The notes under the pieces were generated by a model. That model searched no databases. It was not told where the DNA came from and saw only the letters and a program-made list of their open reading frames with translations. Shown in pieces: positions 1 to 27,341 of a DNA stretch of 64,000 bases. This stretch comes from Siniperca chuatsi (Eukaryota; Chordata; Actinopteri; Centrarchiformes; Sinipercidae): positions 7,921,733 to 7,985,732 of the forward strand of contig NC_058052.1 of assembly GCF_020085105.1 (NCBI RefSeq), read 5' to 3'. A program made the translations under genes and the position numbers. Position 1 is the first letter of the stretch. Every line of letters begins with the position of its first letter.

Positions 1-1687
1 CCCATGGTGCCAGGCCCAATGCGCAGCAGCCATTAATTTGCACAGGCTGCATTCTTCTGAGGGAAACTGTTTCTCTGGATTAAGAGGCATTGTTGTTGTT
101 GCTGCTGCTGCTGCAGAGGGTCATCAGAGCAAAGTCACAATTGTAGTGTTATGGCTGAAGACAATATGGGCTGATGCTGCTCTGGGCAGGGCATTATTTT
201 TGTTAATCAGACATCAGGGCTGAGGGTGACCCAGGATGACACCTCGGGATCAGACAGGCACGGCCGGGAGGAGATATGGCTACCGGGCGCAGGGAATGGA
301 TCATCCAAGAGAGGACGCTCCAAAATATAGACAGACAGCATCCTTCATCACAAACTGTGCTAGGGAATCAGCGCTTCAAGAAATTAAACAGATAAATAGG
401 AACAGATGACTGACAGATATTTATGTTTGCAATTGTTCATGTTTTTTCTATATAAAGCTGTGATGCATTAGACACCTGCAGATACCTGTAGGGCTATATC
501 TACACCTGGACACTTACTCCAAGCAAATGTGCAAAGGCAATACCTTTTTTAATTGGCGCTGTTTTCTGATAGCCTTGCACCTATGTGATTATTACTCTCC
601 TTCATGCAATACAGTTTAGACAAAGAGCCCCATCCATGTCTGATGCTTAATGCATCCACTTCTGGGATTACTGCCGTATGTCTTGTGACCTGATGAAAAT
701 GCATGACCACATTTATAGCATAAGGGCCCTAAGTCATAGCTCATGGATCATACTCATCACACTGTAAAGGCAACGAATTGATTACCGGCCGATGACCATA
801 CATGCATTAGATTAGGGGGCAAATTGGCTGAAGTGAACTCTCATGATGTGTGCAGCACCCTCGACCATTTGGAAAAATCCAAACAGAGTGCAGAGATGAA
901 GCTCCCATGAGCAGCGGGGGTAGCCATGTCCTCAGAGAGTGGCCAAAGGCTTTATTGTAGTGCTGCTTCCCTGCCCTCGGTTGCTGCAGCTCTCCGCTTG
1001 TCACACTCAGTTAGCTCAATGAAGTAATGAATATGCCGCTGTACATTTTTCATGAGGGTGGTGGGAGTGAAAAATCTGCTCTTTATAATGCTTTTAATAT
1101 GGAAGTTTTCATACACACTCTTCCTCCGCAAAGCACCCTCTGGGCTATCATGATGCTGCATAGCATGATGTTTAATGTTAACATTCCCCAGGGGAGAGTC
1201 AGCAAAATGCAATGTCACTTTCAGTGATGAATATGTTGACTACAGCAGCTATACAAGCAGCTGTAAATCATGAGTAAGTTGGGATAACAGTGCCTGTCCT
1301 CCTTGCAGAAGACAGGGGCCGCACAGGAAATAACTGGTGGGGGAAAAAAACTCTCACTGTACTGTGAGTCACCTATTCAGGTCTCACATCATTACAGTAA
1401 TTAATTAGTTTACAAGGAAGCACACCCATGAGCTTCCAGAAATGGACGCCTATTAAATATGAAAGGGAGACATAACGATAAATGATAAAAGATAAAGGCA
1501 AATGAACACGAGTACTGTTCAAAAATAATCAACAAGCAAGCAATTATGCAAATGACAAAGGTTAGGCATATTTGTAACTATTTTCAATCAGCTATTTTTA
1601 AACCGTTTAACTTGCATGAATACACATAATCAACACATAAACAGAAAAATACTCAGATGACACTACTGCCCAGCTGGTGTTTTAGAT

Positions 1688-2181
1688 CAGTGATTCCCAA
1701 CCAGAGGAAGCCTACGTCTTCAGTTTCCAGTGTATGTGGAAAAGATTGTGGAGTAGCTCAACTAATTCAGAAAAATAGAAATTATGATTTGATTTTTAAA
1801 AAAAAAACATTCACAAATTTGTGTTTAGGGGGATCCCAATCAGGATTACAAAATGGTGTGATGCTGATCTTCAGTAAATTCATTGTCTCAGGAACCTGTA
1901 AGCTAGCAGGTATGATTGCTGATAGGCTGACTGCACAGTACACACCTCCATCCTGAGCCAGCTGGAACACTTTTGCCAAAGAAATAGTTTGCAGGGAGTA
2001 ATGGTTAGTTAGAAGATAGAAATAGTTACCTAAAAATAGACAATTCAATTGTATGAAAAGTATATAGTTATATCCACTATTATGTAGTGTTAGTTAACAT
2101 CCACTTTAAAATCATTAAGGGTAGTGTCGATGAGGGGGTACTTGAGCTCATACGTCATACAAAAAAGGTTGGGAACCACTG
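1688..2181. mobile_element. hAT-type non-autonomous element (MITE), intact ends with 8-bp target duplication
   Basis: The ends are near-perfect inverted repeats: CAGTGATTCCCAACC at the left and GGTTGGGAACCACTG at the right. Both are flanked by the same 8 bases, TTTTAGAT (1680-1687 and 2182-2189), a target duplication typical of hAT transposons. The 494-bp interior is A+T-rich with no transposase frame. Two more degraded copies of the family lie at 39,804-40,231 and about 51,841-52,312. Confidence 0.88.
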
Positions 2182-5100
2182 TTTTAGATTGTTTATACTT
2201 TTAGGTAGATATTTTTGGCTCTGTCTCAAGGTGTCTAAAGGTGGCATACAGGTCACCATTCCACATGTGTGCTTTTGATCTGTGCACAACACACCTCTGA
2301 TTTTAAATTACAAATAAGACGCTGCATTAAGCAAAGAAACACTGAGGGTAATGGACTTTCTCTGTTGCTCAGAAATATGGACTTGTCCCTTGAGACCTCG
2401 GTTTCCATTATTAAACCTCCACCACACTGCCCACCTAGGCTGTTTCCATTCCCTCTGACCAAAGTGAAATTACCTGCTTTTGAAGCTTAAGCATAGTAAA
2501 GAAGCCACAGAGTGGTCGCCCACAGTCTGAACCTTCATTTCCTCTCTGCCAGGTAGTGCTTTTTATGTTCTTTGGGAGGGCAAAAAAACAAATTCTGCAG
2601 GGTAGTTTGCATTGAGGTCTGACATCCTTATAGTTTTCATACAAAAAAAAAACATCCCAAGGGAATCTACAGCAGCATGTGAGCCAGTGGCTAATACATT
2701 CACTGGGCACTCTCACATTATGTATCAAGACATGGATGATGAATTGCCATACAAGGGCCACAGAAACTAAAAAAAGAATGCCCCAGGATGAATGTTGTGT
2801 TGCAAATACAAACACTTAGTATTCCACAGGGCTGACACAAAAGCTGTTCCCTTTATGATGACCCAACAATCCACAATACTATCTCCAGTCTGACAGCAAC
2901 TTATGCAGATGTGCGCGGCTCAGCAGTGCTCTGCTGAATTGAACCCCCTTTTAAAAGTGTTCAGCAAGCAGGTCACATTGGCGTAAGCTGCCTGTTGTGG
3001 ATGAAATGCTGAAACGCTATCCTCCTAGATGTTCTGTGCCTTGTCACTCACCTACCTGGCCTGTAACTACCTGTGATGGATAGGGCCAGATTGAACCTGC
3101 AGTCACCTATCCAAACTATGTCATTTAGCGAAAAAAGGTGAATTGCTGTCTCCCAAGTTTAGATTACTTCTCAACGCTAATACAAAACCAAGTTATGCGT
3201 TTGCTTCCCATGTTCTGTCTTTCTAAGACCTTCATAGTTAATGGAAGCATATCTGTCACTGTGTGAGATTTGCTCCACAGATGTATGAATGGGAACACTG
3301 CAATGGTGAGTGTCACTCTCATCTGGAGGCAAGACAAGGCAGAGAGGTGAAATTGAAAATGTGAATGTCTGGCTAATGGCAGAGGAGGAGTGCTGGTCAT
3401 AATACCAAATCTATAAAGGACAATTTCAGGCCCAAAACTCTGGAGACTCAGGCGCTCAATCGTGAAGTGATTCACTCAGATTGATCAAGGAGCGTCGTAA
3501 TCACATAGGAATGTTACATGTGGCTCCAAGGATGACTCGCAGAACTGTCAAGAGATTCAAAGTTGGATTTAATGGATTTGAGGTGATGTGCTTGGAAATC
3601 ATTTCAGAAGGTGCAAATATAATCCTCAAAGCATTTTACCACCATTTAGCAGCTGTCCAGTAAAATTAATGTTCAGATCAGTGGAATTTGGAGGAATAAA
3701 GTCACCATCAGAGAAACAGAGAGCTGGAATTTACTCTGTATTCTCACAGCAGAAATTCAAAGGGCCTGGCTCTCTGTAAGAAGAATAGGAAATCTACTAA
3801 TGAACCGCACTGTTGATAACAGTCCCATATTAAGCAGAAAGCCTAAATGCACTTACAGATAACAAGCCTTCTTTTATTTAAAGTGATTCCGGTTAAAAAG
3901 TCAGCGCTCCCTCAGAAATTGAAATAAACGCTGCAAATGTGGCATTAAATATTCATAACCTTCAGCTATCATCTAGCTCTTCCTGTTTGAAGATAAATGT
4001 GCAACACAAAAAACAAAACCCTACATAATTATTCACTTCTAATAAGTGACAAGTCCATGAAGGTAGATTATTACAGCATTAGTGGATTCTTCTTGTAGCA
4101 GCGTTACATGACATAGCAGCATGAGCTGCTTTCTGGAGATATTTATCAAAGTTCCCTAACACCCGCTATAGATGCAGGCAGGTAAACTGCACTTTGACCC
4201 CTTGCTTATTTTCCTTTCTTATGGGCTCATGGAACATTTTCACCACTGTCAAATCATTGTCTCACAAAGCTTTTAATGCATTTCATAAGATTGCAGACAG
4301 ATAGGGCCATCTGAAAGTAAATCTGTGCTTTCAAAACTTTAGATTGAAGTTGGCACTGAAGTGGTTTGATCTAAAGCTTCAATCGAATGGCATCTTTATT
4401 CTGAACTTTAAAGACAAACCGAGCTGCAAAAACATTCATATTAAGTCTTCACATGTTCATGAACTCACTCCTGTTTTTATATTTTGCAATGCAATGTGAA
4501 TAATTTCATAAAACAATAAGATGGGACTTATTATCATTTCAAAAGACTCAATAAGGCTTTGCAAATTTCACTTAGTGCATTAAAGGACTTTATCAACCAG
4601 CTTTTGGAGAACTTGGAAATATTCATCTCAGCATCTCCCTCAAGCGTGTGCAGTAAACTAATTACATAGCTTTCAATAAATGATTGGCTGAGAAACTTAT
4701 CAAACATGTCAAAAAGGGAGTACTGTGTCAGAAATGCAAAATGCTATATATTGATAAAAATACATCAGCCGTGGGGGTCAGTTATCATCTCAGTTATTAG
4801 TCATTTTCTGAATACTTTGTCATTCAAATGTAAGACAATCTTGCAGCCTGAAGCTTCATGGGAAAATATATGGTGAATCTCAGAATTTAGTTCAGTATTA
4901 ACATTACTTCCCAGACAGCAAAATATGATTGATTCAACAGTGAAATATTGTCAGGCAAAAGTACTGAATCTACATTGATGCCTGACATTGAAACCAAATT
5001 GAAAGCGCTCCTTATGTTTAATGTTGAATAAGCGTCAGACTTTCAATCGTGACTGACACTGAATCAACACTGATTCACTCAGTATCTAAAAGCTGCATGG

Positions 5101-5430
5101 GTTTGAATTTTAGTTGATATTGATATATTGAAACAATGTTACACTAATTACTAACTACAAGAAACCAGACTTTTTCATGACATTTCCTTAATCTATACAT
5201 TTGTACAACATGTGGTTGTTCTCAACAGAAAACTTTTGCTTTCAACAGATTTTAGACATAAAAAATAACTTAAACTTAAAAAATGATATTAGTAAACCCA
5301 GCAAACTCAAGGAGAAGTAACATATATTTTGTTATGTGTTAAATATATATATAACATATATATTGCATTCCCACCTGAAGCTGATGGTAGACCGTCTGTA
5401 GTGGTGCATGTCCAACCTTGACAAATTAGC

Positions 5431-5441
5431 GAGAGAGAGAG

Positions 5442-5491
<50 letters not shown>
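5431..5491 (+). repeat. (GA)n microsatellite
   Basis: About 61 bp of GA repeats with one GAGC interruption near 5,443. It lies in the gene-free flank. Confidence 0.97.
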
Positions 5492-5493
<2 letters not shown>

Positions 5494-8339
5494 GGTTGGA
5501 GAGATTAACATCTGTCCAATATGTGTTGCACTTAGACTGCAGTTGTTGTATTGGGCTGGATTTTAATGTACAGTATTTGCTTGTGGTCAAAATAACAACA
5601 TACAGTGTAATACAATCCCATTCAAAAATACTTACAAACATGGCCTCAACAATGACCATAGAGCTAATTTTGACACAGTAACTCAGACTGATGCTTTCTC
5701 CTCAGTGCAGCCAGTAGGTGAAGAAAGGTGAGTATGGGCCCTTGTAATCCCCATGACGTACCATTTCTCACAGGTGGTGGTGGACATTAAGGTGTGGCAC
5801 TGGCTGGAGGTGGATTCTGGCATCCCTGTGAAAACACATAATTGTAATTGTAATTTAAGCAGCTTGCCACAATACAAAAATGCAAAACGTTTATTTTGAC
5901 TTAAAATTCGTTTCACTTACCATTCTTAAGCTCCCACCTGTCTCAAAGGAGGTGTCAGCACACAGGTTGAATTGTAGATACTGTTAACATCCTGAACAGG
6001 AACCCACAAAAAGTTTCCTTTTAACTTAAAAGATTAGTTTCAAATGGTTTTGAAAAATCCAGATTCTATAAAGGACTTGAAGTCAAACGACCCAGATAAA
6101 TCTTTTTTTTTTTTTGATAGACAGTCATCATGTATATCCCTTAGTTTAGCGTATAACAGTATATAACGGACGTATATAACTTTGAGCACAACCAGCAAAG
6201 GGGACATTTAATAGTACAGCTAACTGCAGTAAGTTTCTTTTATTTTTAATTTGCTGTTAACCTAGCAAACATCACCAAATTGCTCAGCATACGAGAGGCT
6301 ATATCAAACTGGTATTTGCTGGCCGACATTGCCATTCATAGAGCCATGCAACGAGCATGGCTAAAAAGAAATAGTTCAAGGTTTAACTGAACAAAATGAA
6401 GGAATATGACAAGGTAAGCGTTTAAGAGTTAATGGCATTTTACAAAGATTAAACATTATCTCTTAACTTATTTTACACAGTGTAAATTACTACACTACAG
6501 GATTTTTTTCTTCAAGCTTAAAATCATAAACCAGGTGTAGAATAAGCAGGAGCTCAGTTGTGTCATTTGATATTTGAGTGTATTTCACAATCCTTTATCA
6601 AGAGCCAGTATTTCTGGAGGACATCTGATTTAATGCCTTTATATTTTACTAAAAGTCTTGTTGTGAAACCGCATGCTGATGAAGCTTTCAACTTTCTTTT
6701 GTTGACCAGAGCTGTGGGTTTCTCAAAACTTATGATGCTTTAATTTCAAATTACAGAGCTGGCCGATTGCTATAAATGAATAATGAATTTCATCACCTAC
6801 TGTAATATGAACACATCTCCTCTCAGTGCAGTGGTGTGCATTGTCCAGAACAGGGCAGAAGCCTAATTACTTAGTTACAGCATTGGGGAGACCGGGCTAA
6901 TCTCTTATGGGTCTCTCCAGCAGATGTGTCCAATTAATGGCCTGTCTTTGAAGGAGTTTAGATGCGTATTACTCTGGGAATTTTATTTCAAAGTAAAAGA
7001 CCCAGACTCGTTTCTGATGAGTAGGCTTTATAGGCAGTCTTAATCATGACTTTCTTCTATTCTATCATACACAGAACTGCAGGAATATGAACTGATCTAA
7101 AGCCAATTGTGGATGTTAATGACCTGGACATATCAGATATGGGTGACTGATAACATCCCTGGTCAGTCATTACTTCACTGGCTGATACACAGCAGGAAAG
7201 CTGCTTGGGAAATTAGACATAGGAAGTATTATAAATCTTGGGGGGGGGGGCAAGGCACATAAACATGAGCTCTTCATATTATAAGGGAGGATTGGTGGAT
7301 AGGAAAGAAAAATCCCACAATCATTTACCACTTGTATGCACAAGCACAGGTCTTGTTTTCCTTGAATGGATGAGTTTGGTTTGAGAGGACCCTTACAGTC
7401 ATGGAAACAGAGGAGTTAAGGCTGGCCAGAAAACCTTAATAGATCTGTTCCACCGAACTCCTGCTGCTCTGAGAGAAGCCTGGCACGTAGCATGTACATG
7501 CATTTAGGCTTATTTAACTCAATCCTGCCGGCTGGCTGACAGGCACGTCTCACTGCTGGAGATGCAACATCGTTGTCTGGCAACCTCTTGATCAAAGAGT
7601 TCTGTGGTGTGGCCAGCACATCGCAAAGGGTGACACAGAGAGTGCCGCACTGCAAATGCAAAAGATAACAGGAAAAAACAGAAACACAACATCGGCATCC
7701 ATTTGTCACAGCCTGCCCTTCAGTGCTCATAACCTGGACTTAAATTATTAATCATCGTTTTGATCTATTGGTCAATGGCTCTGCCAGATACATGCATTCA
7801 TTACTCCTCATCCTCAAACTGAAGATGAAGACAAGAAAAAAATATGCTGCAAGTCAAAGGACCTTTCAGTTTCCTAATTTTGGAAGCAAATTGGGATCAA
7901 TGACATTGGAGTGTCCAGTCTGGCCTTTATTAAGTTGAAAATCCAGAGGCAACTGTGGAGAGTCTGTATTCTTGTTTCCAACCTCTCTTGTTTATATTGT
8001 GATGCTTATAGCTATTGAAAATGAAACCACAGCATTACTAAATAACATAACAACTCATTAAATATTTACCTGCAGCTTTCACACAAACAGTTCTCATCCT
8101 GGTACTCAAAAACAGAAGAATGTCGACATCTAAAGCGTGGATTTGTTCAAGTTTGTCACATTCAAAGGTTACCTGTGAAGAAATTGGGTTGATCATTCCA
8201 TCTCAGTATCATTTGTTAAAGTGAAATTGTGAACATTTTGTTCAACAGGAAGTTTGTAAATGACAAAATCCTTTCAGCAAAGACTCGACATGAAGACCTA
8301 CAGCTAAAAAGTACCATTTGAACATTTACAGAGCACAGA

Positions 8340-9008
8340 TTGGCATTTATTTGAAACATGAACACACGGTACCAAGAGAAATACAAAAAAGCACTTTCAA
8401 ATCAATACACATTTTAACATCCAAAAAAATTTAAAGAAATCAGGAAACAGTCAAGTCCTCTTGAATTTCCTTCTGTTTTCTTGTTGTTGTTTTTAATTCT
8501 TCAATTAATCGTCCTACACAGCAAATCTTTACCCATTATTCTTAAATGGATTGAACATAGTCTAGTCTGCACTTTGGTGGTAGAGGGACAGGTGTCAGGA
8601 TTGTTCGGATGACACCACATGTCGAGACATTGAGGTTTTCACCTCCAAAGACAGCTGTGTGTGTTCTATACATTCTGTTGTTTTATTGACCTCTGGTCCA
8701 ATACATTGCTTAATAAAATACAGAGGCTAAAAAAATATTTTCCCACTAGTTCAGCATTAACGACTCCTATATTTGTGTATGTTCATAAATAATTTAATAC
8801 ATAGATAAATAGATATTCTGTGTGTGGATTATAAACTTTCATAAAAGCATTTTTTTTTTCCAGTAATACAGGAGTGACTATAAATGCTGAAATGCTTGAG
8901 GGCTGCTGTCCGACCCTGAAGTCCGGTAGACTGGGTGAAAGGCTGAGAGTTTACATGCGGGTTGGCGCTGGTGTTGCGTGCCAGTGTCCCCTCTTGCTGT
9001 GCCAGTCT
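8340..9008 (-). other. vwc2: Probable vwc2 3' UTR with candidate poly(A) signals
   Basis: Downstream of the brorin stop codon the minus strand has AATAAA hexamers at 8697-8692 and 8351-8346. No other gene signal is present, so the last exon probably runs to one of these. The true cleavage site cannot be chosen from sequence alone. Confidence 0.4.
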
Positions 9009-22717
<13,709 letters not shown>

Positions 22718-24069
22718 TTAAACTGGGGTTATGTGCTCAGTATTTTGTCACTTTTTATCCCAGGTGTGGGGTTTGTCTCATTCAGCCTCTAGAACAGTGC
22801 AAGAAATTCAGGCGATTTCAGAGTACTGCTCCATCATGTCAAGCATCCTGCTGAGTGTGATGCAAGCCTGTAGGATCAGTGAATTGGATCATCAGGACAG
22901 GCAGTATTCATAGGGCCGTGTTAGGAAATCGATAGCGCTTCATACTGTAACACTTCCCTGCATCAATCGGCCCCAGCAGTGACAGAGTAAGAAGAAAATG
23001 GCCAAAGAAGGACCTGAATCAAACACTCTTAAACTTCTGCCCCTCTTATGGAACAAAGAATTGGGATCAATGTCTGCTTCTTCTTTTTTTTTTTTTGAAT
23101 GATTCACAGTCAACTGTACAAAAGGAGAAATTGATTTGAAAATAGAACATAATTCCAATCTGGAAAGATGAATTTACTATAGCTGACAGAAGTAGCCATA
23201 TCAATTTCAAAATAAAGCCAGATCTGCTCCAGCTTTTGCAAAACTTTCTCTAAAAGGAGCCCACTAAATATCTCATTGTTTTGTTTTAATCAAATGTAAA
23301 AGCACCTCACTTTCTTTACAGTTTTCAGCAATGCGAGGAGTCAATACACAACAGCTCAAGTCGAGTGAAATCCCAGGATCAATTGCAGAGACTGCACATT
23401 TTTGAAAAGCTGTAGTCAATGTTTTGTTTTTTGTCTCTTGCTCAACTTGATTTACTGCGGCGTCTTGAAATTCAAATGCCTGCTATGATGCTTTGCTGCG
23501 TTCGGTGGCCTACTTCCATTCATTTCCTCACCAAATGTTCAGCGTCATCGTCGAGCTCCACTTAACAGGCTGTATTCATGTTGACATTTATAGCTTATTT
23601 TGAAAGGTGAGATTACTCCATATTGACTGACTCAACAATTAACTGTAAAGTCCTGTCTGCGCTTGTTTAACAATAGTTCACCATATTGATTAATTTGTCA
23701 ACCTCATTGAACACAGCTAATTTCTAACAGAGCGATAAGGAGAAGAGAAACTAAGCATTAAATAAGCCGTAGGCAAATACGTTCAGGTATGTGGTAATAC
23801 ATAGAAAGAGCAGAGATAATGCCAGCCATTAATTCTATCCAACTCCAACTATGAAGCTGAAGTCTCTCTATATGTTTTAAGTCATGCATTTTGATATTCA
23901 TGAATTCTGATCCATTGTGAGGGAAAAAGGCTGAAAGTGACTGCTGGCACGCCAGTGGTATTTGAGCGTTGTTTTAGCTGAATTGCTATGTTTGAGGCAG
24001 AATCCTTGGAGCTGCTGTGGAATTGAGAGGAAGCAGAACGAGGTGCATACCGATAACGCTGCTGCAGCT

Positions 24070-24070
<1 letters not shown>

Positions 24071-24139
<69 letters not shown>
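24071..24139 (+). repeat. (AG)n microsatellite
   Basis: About 69 bp of AG repeats, interrupted once near 24,077-24,080, in the vwc2 5' intron. Confidence 0.97.
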
Positions 24140-24142
<3 letters not shown>

Positions 24143-24330
24143 GCCCAAGTCTCATTAGTAAAAGGACCTCATTTGGCTTTTCTCAGCCTCATCTCTCCAC
24201 CTTAACAGCTGTTACTAGCTGTCACACTGATACAGCTGCTGCCGTGCTCTCCGTCAGGACTGAGCACTGGGTGGCCCTCAGGCTGGTTGTCAACTGGGCA
24301 CAAACTAGCCCAAGCACCGCAGTATCTTAA

Positions 24331-24960
24331 AGGAAAGGCTGGCGATAGATCTTTATTATTCTTACTGTCAACAAATCACATGAAAAGACCAAAACCAGCA
24401 ACAAACTGATCCTACTAACAAGTGTAAGTGTATCCAAAGTCTAATTTAGCATATTCCTCTGTGCCACAGAGCTCCACTGTTGTTCAAAAACTGGCTGACA
24501 TGTTCCTTCACTACGATGAACACAAGCATTGTAGTTTATTTTGAGTCAATTCCACATATACAGTGTGTTATTCCACTTGCCATAGGCTATATTCAGTAGT
24601 GCCGTCTAGTGGCTCACGGACTCCCTCCCTCTGTATGTAAAAGCCGCAGTTGGCTGTGTGTAACTTTGCCAGTTAATGACCAGGTAGGTAGATTGTTTAG
24701 CTCAGCGCTTAGCACAAATGTAGCAAATTCATGTCAAAAGGTCCCCTGTGTGAACATGTTAGCGTTGTTGAAATGCTACTACAAAGGATGTAATGCATTT
24801 TGCAGAGCTAATTTGGACATACAACATGAAATAGTGCACTCGGCAAACAAGCTAGCTAGCCATTAGCTGGCTAAATTAACTTGTTGATCTTTTATTGTGT
24901 GCTGGGTCTTTCTGAGCCGACTGTGGTGAACCAACCGTAGTACTGATCAGTACATATATT
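24331..24960. repeat. Teleost interspersed repeat after a TTAA, in the vwc2 5' intron
   Basis: The stretch starts TTAAAGGAAAGGCTGGCG and contains GAAAAGACCAAAACCAGCAA, ATTTAGCATATTCCTCTGTG and GTGCCGTCTAGTGGCTCACG, which I recognise as a repeated sequence in fish genomes. The right boundary is uncertain. It is probably a MITE, but no right terminal repeat was found. Confidence 0.5.
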
Positions 24961-27181
24961 CTGTTCCTATCCAGACAATGAGCACACAAATAGACTCAAG
25001 CCTCCCTTCCATTATCCCTCCACCTAACACAACACAACGCATTATTATTACATTATTATTATATTTGTGACCATTTTTAAAGGTTTTACGTCTTCAGCAG
25101 GAATGACTGGGCTCGGGGCTGAGTGCCACACAGTGAAGAGAAATCAAAAAGTACTGAGAGACTGTGTCTTTTCATGACATTTGTTGACAATAAGACAAAT
25201 ATAGAATAAAGGCAGTCGTAACCTTTAATATTTTTTCAGCCCATCTTTACAACCTTATAAAGATTCTCTGGATCTGCAAATTATATTGTTTGCTACATTC
25301 ATTACATCCTAATGCCATCTTTAATACAGATGTCATCTTTTCTAAATGTCTAATTCATTCTCAGCCACACAGCATAATGTGTGCCAAATGTCATGGAATT
25401 TTACAGGATGGATTGAAACATACATATGTTCTTTTTTGCTATAGTATCTACTGTTAAACATTTTAAAGATGCCTTTGTTGATACTTTTTCCACAGGTTCA
25501 AGTGATGGCAAACTTTCTTACATTTATAGTATTGCATATAAGCCATTTGGTGAAAGGTCATGGATTTATCTTTGCCCCACAGCCCTGCAGAGAATTCACA
25601 TTTTTGCTTCACTGCTCTATCTTGAATACTTGCAAAGATATTCTGGCTGGGGGAAAAAACACAACTATGAACTGGTATGAAGATACAATCCAGTATCTAC
25701 ACATCTCTGCAACATAGGGTAGAAGCTTGTGGACTATTATACAGACAAATTATAAGTATTAATTTGAGTGTAATGAACGCATAATGTGTGATAAACTGCA
25801 ACCATGGTTCTGTTAAGTCTCTTTTAGGATCAGAACCTGATGTAGCAAATCGCTGCTTTTACCAACATTGCTAGAGTCAAAGTGATGCCACAGTCAGACT
25901 CGTAAACTCTGCACAGGTGTGTGACCTGAAACGGCCATGCTCAGTAAAGCCTTATACTAACTACTGGTTGCAGTCATCATTCAGCAGCATACCAGGGTTT
26001 ATATAAGCCAACATCACTGAATTCATTCGCACTTCTGACACATTTGAACACCCACTTCAGAGCAAAAAATCAGCTCTGGAAGTGGAAAAACAACTCGCCA
26101 ATTAACACTTGTCAGCTCCAAATAATTATATTTGGAAAACAAACAGTTATTAACGCTGGAAAATTAGCTGTATATTTTTGTCTTGAAGAACAGTGATCTT
26201 TTTTAACCGCACAGAGCTATGTGGCCATGTGGTTTCCCTGTTTCCACATCTGTTCGGCAACTGACAGGACTCTGCATGGTTCCAAATACTGAAGTGGTCC
26301 AAGCAATTACCAAGTGACATAAAGTGCTAAAACAGCAAGCCAAAAGCCAAAAATGGTCAATTAAAAAAGAAATATATATTAGAACAATTCAAAAATTCAG
26401 TCAAATTCTTGTAAATTTTAAAATGTGACAACATGCAGTTTGTATTGCACTGTAATGGGTTGGTTCAAAACTGTTTTGGGAACCAGGCAGAAAGCCTCCC
26501 GTGGTTAAACATGCATGATAATAACTCCAATAAAACCAAGACCTCCACTTAGCCTTGCTGTTGTGCTAAATTGTAATCTAATGTTGTTTCTTTAATTGAT
26601 TTTTGATTAATAAATAATGATGCAAGCAGAAGCTGTGAGAAGTGATGTAGTGTGTGTGTGCAAACTGGCAAACAAACTACACACCCCGGGAGTAAATATA
26701 GTCATAAATATACATATCAGTAAAACATCTCTGCTCATATTATAAAAGTTTAATGACAGAATGGTACAAGAGTTTAAATGAACTGAGTTTCTAATCCTCC
26801 ACCTTTGAGCCTGCCAGCTCCAGTCAGTCAGCACTCAGACCAGGGATGTGAAAGTTGTCAGTTCAAACCTCAGGCCTGACAGGTCGAACAGCAGGAAGGC
26901 CTCCGCTGGAAACTCACCAGCAGAGAAAGCCGATTATCAGGAAATACAATATTGCATCATTAGAACTCAGAATCACTGAGGACAGCAATCTGTCAGCGAG
27001 TAATAAATAAACTAGATTTAGAATTTCAGAGTAACAGAGTACACACAGTCCCTCCTGTTTGGGGTCTCCAGGTCTTTAACAGCCCAAAAAACATACTTAA
27101 GATCACAAGACCTTTCCAAATTCTATGAGAATTGAATTTGAACTGATAACATGTTCCCAAAAGTCTGCTACAGAAAATGAC

Positions 27182-27341
27182 ACATTATTTCTGTTTGGGG
27201 TCTCAGAGACTCACGCTGTAACACATGATTAAATAAATATTATCTGCTTTATACTTCTGGACTGGAGTTGACAGAACTTTTTATATCGTTTGTTCATAAG
27301 AGGTCTAACTAAGGGAGTTAGACCCCAAACACAAGTAATGT
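27182..27341. repeat. Inverted repeat, 22-bp arms, in the vwc2 5' intron
   Basis: ACATTATTTCTGTTTGGGGTCT (27182-27203) and its near reverse complement at 27320-27341 agree at 20 of 22 positions and enclose 116 bp. GTTTGGGGTCT occurs once more at about 27,057. It may be a tiny MITE or a hairpin; no clear target duplication is present. Confidence 0.55.

Larger units (their letters stand above)
1..8339. other. Gene-free flank downstream of vwc2
   Basis: No exon, RNA gene or promoter could be supported on either strand. Besides the hAT MITE (1,688-2,181) and the (GA)n tract, I see a G10 run at about 7,240-7,249 and long A+T-rich, repeat-free stretches (for example about 3,880-4,800) that look like unique sequence and could hold conserved non-coding elements; this cannot be decided from one genome. 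Confidence 0.6.

Noticed and set aside
2435-2815. 126-codon open frame on the minus strand
   Set aside because: No family similarity, no splice or promoter context, and Cys/Trp-rich random-looking composition; a chance frame in non-coding DNA.
23882-24330. Open frames rich in Ser-Leu or Arg-Glu repeats
   Set aside because: They are translations of the (AG)n microsatellite in different frames; the same applies to the frame at 5,426-5,659.
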